Shown here: positions 63,395-64,000 of the stretch, in pieces
How positions within the stretch are numbered: the stretch's first letter is position 1
Layout of the letters: each line of letters begins with the position of its first letter
Assembly: GCF_036567765.1 (NCBI RefSeq)
Contig: NZ_DATCTU010000044.1
Coordinates: 1-64,000, forward strand
Length of the DNA: 64,000 bases
Direction of reading: 5' to 3'
Origin: Pseudobacteroides sp.
GTDB lineage: Bacteria > Bacillota > Clostridia > Acetivibrionales > DSM-2933
Notes under the pieces: generated by a model
The model's database searches: none
The model's input: only the letters and a program-made list of their open reading frames with translations
What the model was told of the DNA's origin: nothing
Translations under genes and position numbers: made by a program

Positions 63395-64000
63395 TTAAAC
63401 ACACTTTTCCTCTATATTAAAAAGCCCAGCTGCGTTACCGTATAATATCATTTCCCTCTCATTATTATCTAATTCCAGCTTATTGAACCTTTCCAGCTCT
63501 TCTTTATGAATCCACATGGGGTAATCGGTACCGAAAAGTATCTTTTCTGCACCATGCCTTTTAATTATATTTTCTGCTTGGGTTTTATCCATAAAAGCAA
63601 GTGAGCTTGAAGTGTCAAAATATACATCCCTACCCACTAAACATTCTATTGCTTCATCCCACATGCTGTAGCCACCGAAGTGAGCAGCAATAATCTTTAA
63701 ATCATTAAACATGTCCAAAACCCTTGCAAGCCTTTTTGGCCTTGAAGATGTTCTTTTCTCATCCCCCATATGTATAAGTATCGGCAGTTTTCCTTCTGCT
63801 GCCCTATATATTTTCAAAGCAGATTCATCATCAATGTTAAAATCCTGAAAATCGGGATGCAGCTTTATGCCCTTAAGTCCAAGGCTTATAATTCTGTTTA
63901 TCTCTGCTTCCACATCCTTCACATCAGGATGAATAGTTCCTAGTCCGATAAAACAATCAAACCTTCCGCAGGCATCTGCAATAAAGCTGTTTATAGGCTC
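63395..64000 (-). CDS. Amidohydrolase family protein, partial (cut by the window edge)
   Basis: At least 201 residues, open to the end of the window. It belongs to the amidohydrolase-2 (metal-dependent TIM barrel) family: GLGTIHPD, LGLKGIKLHPDFQDF, LPILIHMGDEK, IAAHFGG, VYFDTSS and ILFGTDYPMW provide the usual Lys, His and Asp positions. A GTG at 63922 is an internal codon, not a start. Members decarboxylate or hydrolyse diverse small molecules. The pairing with GH3 does not reveal the substrate. Confidence 0.85.
   Translation of the reverse strand, partial: EPINSFIADACGRFDCFIGLGTIHPDVKDVEAEINRIISLGLKGIKLHPDFQDFNIDDESALKIYRAAEGKLPILIHMGDEKRTSSRPKRLARVLDMFNDLKIIAAHFGGYSMWDEAIECLVGRDVYFDTSSSLAFMDKTQAENIIKRHGAEKILFGTDYPMWIHKEELERFNKLELDNNEREMILYGNAAGLFNIEEKCV

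Overview
This is an AT-rich stretch of a low-GC, Gram-positive, anaerobic clostridial genome. It carries cellulosomal glycoside hydrolases with dockerins, two single-cohesin adaptors, a Clostridium pasteurianum-like molybdenum nitrogenase operon, ferredoxin-type membrane proteins and an SLH cell-wall protein. The enzyme-borne dockerins have type II spacing (34 residues between calcium loops, F-N between the helices), and a type I dockerin is also present. That arrangement recalls Pseudobacteroides (Bacteroides) cellulosolvens or a close relative such as Acetivibrio. The species assignment is inference. No rRNA, tRNA, CRISPR array, prophage or transposase gene was seen.

Layout. 1-3.2 kb: a T-box leader and a LeuA-type gene, then fabV. 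3.2-6.9 kb: a GNAT gene remnant, a padR-DUF2812 pair and a GGDEF-EAL protein. 7.0-13.4 kb: oxidative pentose phosphate genes (gnd, zwf), a cyclase-family protein, an ABC-F ATPase and a DEAD-box helicase. 13.5-19.7 kb: a redox block with a glutaredoxin under a CsoR/CstR-like operator, a thioredoxin-thioredoxin reductase fusion, two membrane polyferredoxins, a CcdA/SafE-like membrane protein and an SLH protein with three Cys-rich repeats. One of the polyferredoxins carries a related Cys-rich motif. 20-38.5 kb: a cellulosome island with GH5-dockerin-GH43, GH9-X-dockerin, a secreted LRR protein, a type II cohesin-dockerin protein, a type I cohesin-X-dockerin protein in an operon with a BspA-like LRR protein bearing a type I dockerin, and a GH30-dockerin xylanase. 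Two predicted membrane-protein genes and a 25-codon ORF are interspersed.

38.7-52.4 kb: a nitrogen fixation cluster on the minus strand, in transcription order ANTAR regulator, nifH, nifI1, nifI2, nifD, nifK, nifE, nifN-B fusion, 2Fe-2S ferredoxin, modA, modB, and a split homocitrate synthase. Both the ANTAR gene and nifH have a clear sigma-A type promoter, a leader of about 210 nt, an intrinsic-terminator hairpin and then a short palindrome, which suggests antitermination control. 52.6-64 kb: an iron alcohol dehydrogenase, a response regulator-histidine kinase-lipoprotein operon, a polysaccharide deacetylase gene broken by one in-frame TGA, an L,D-transpeptidase, an unrecognised 219-residue protein, a GH3 beta-glucosidase and an amidohydrolase cut by the window edge.

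A dispersed intergenic element recurs across the window: three 79-bp copies and three shorter palindromic copies, several of them next to transcription terminators. The most notable observations are the paired monovalent cohesin adaptors, the envelope redox block, the repeat element and the twin attenuated leaders. All functional calls come from reading the sequence; no database search was run.
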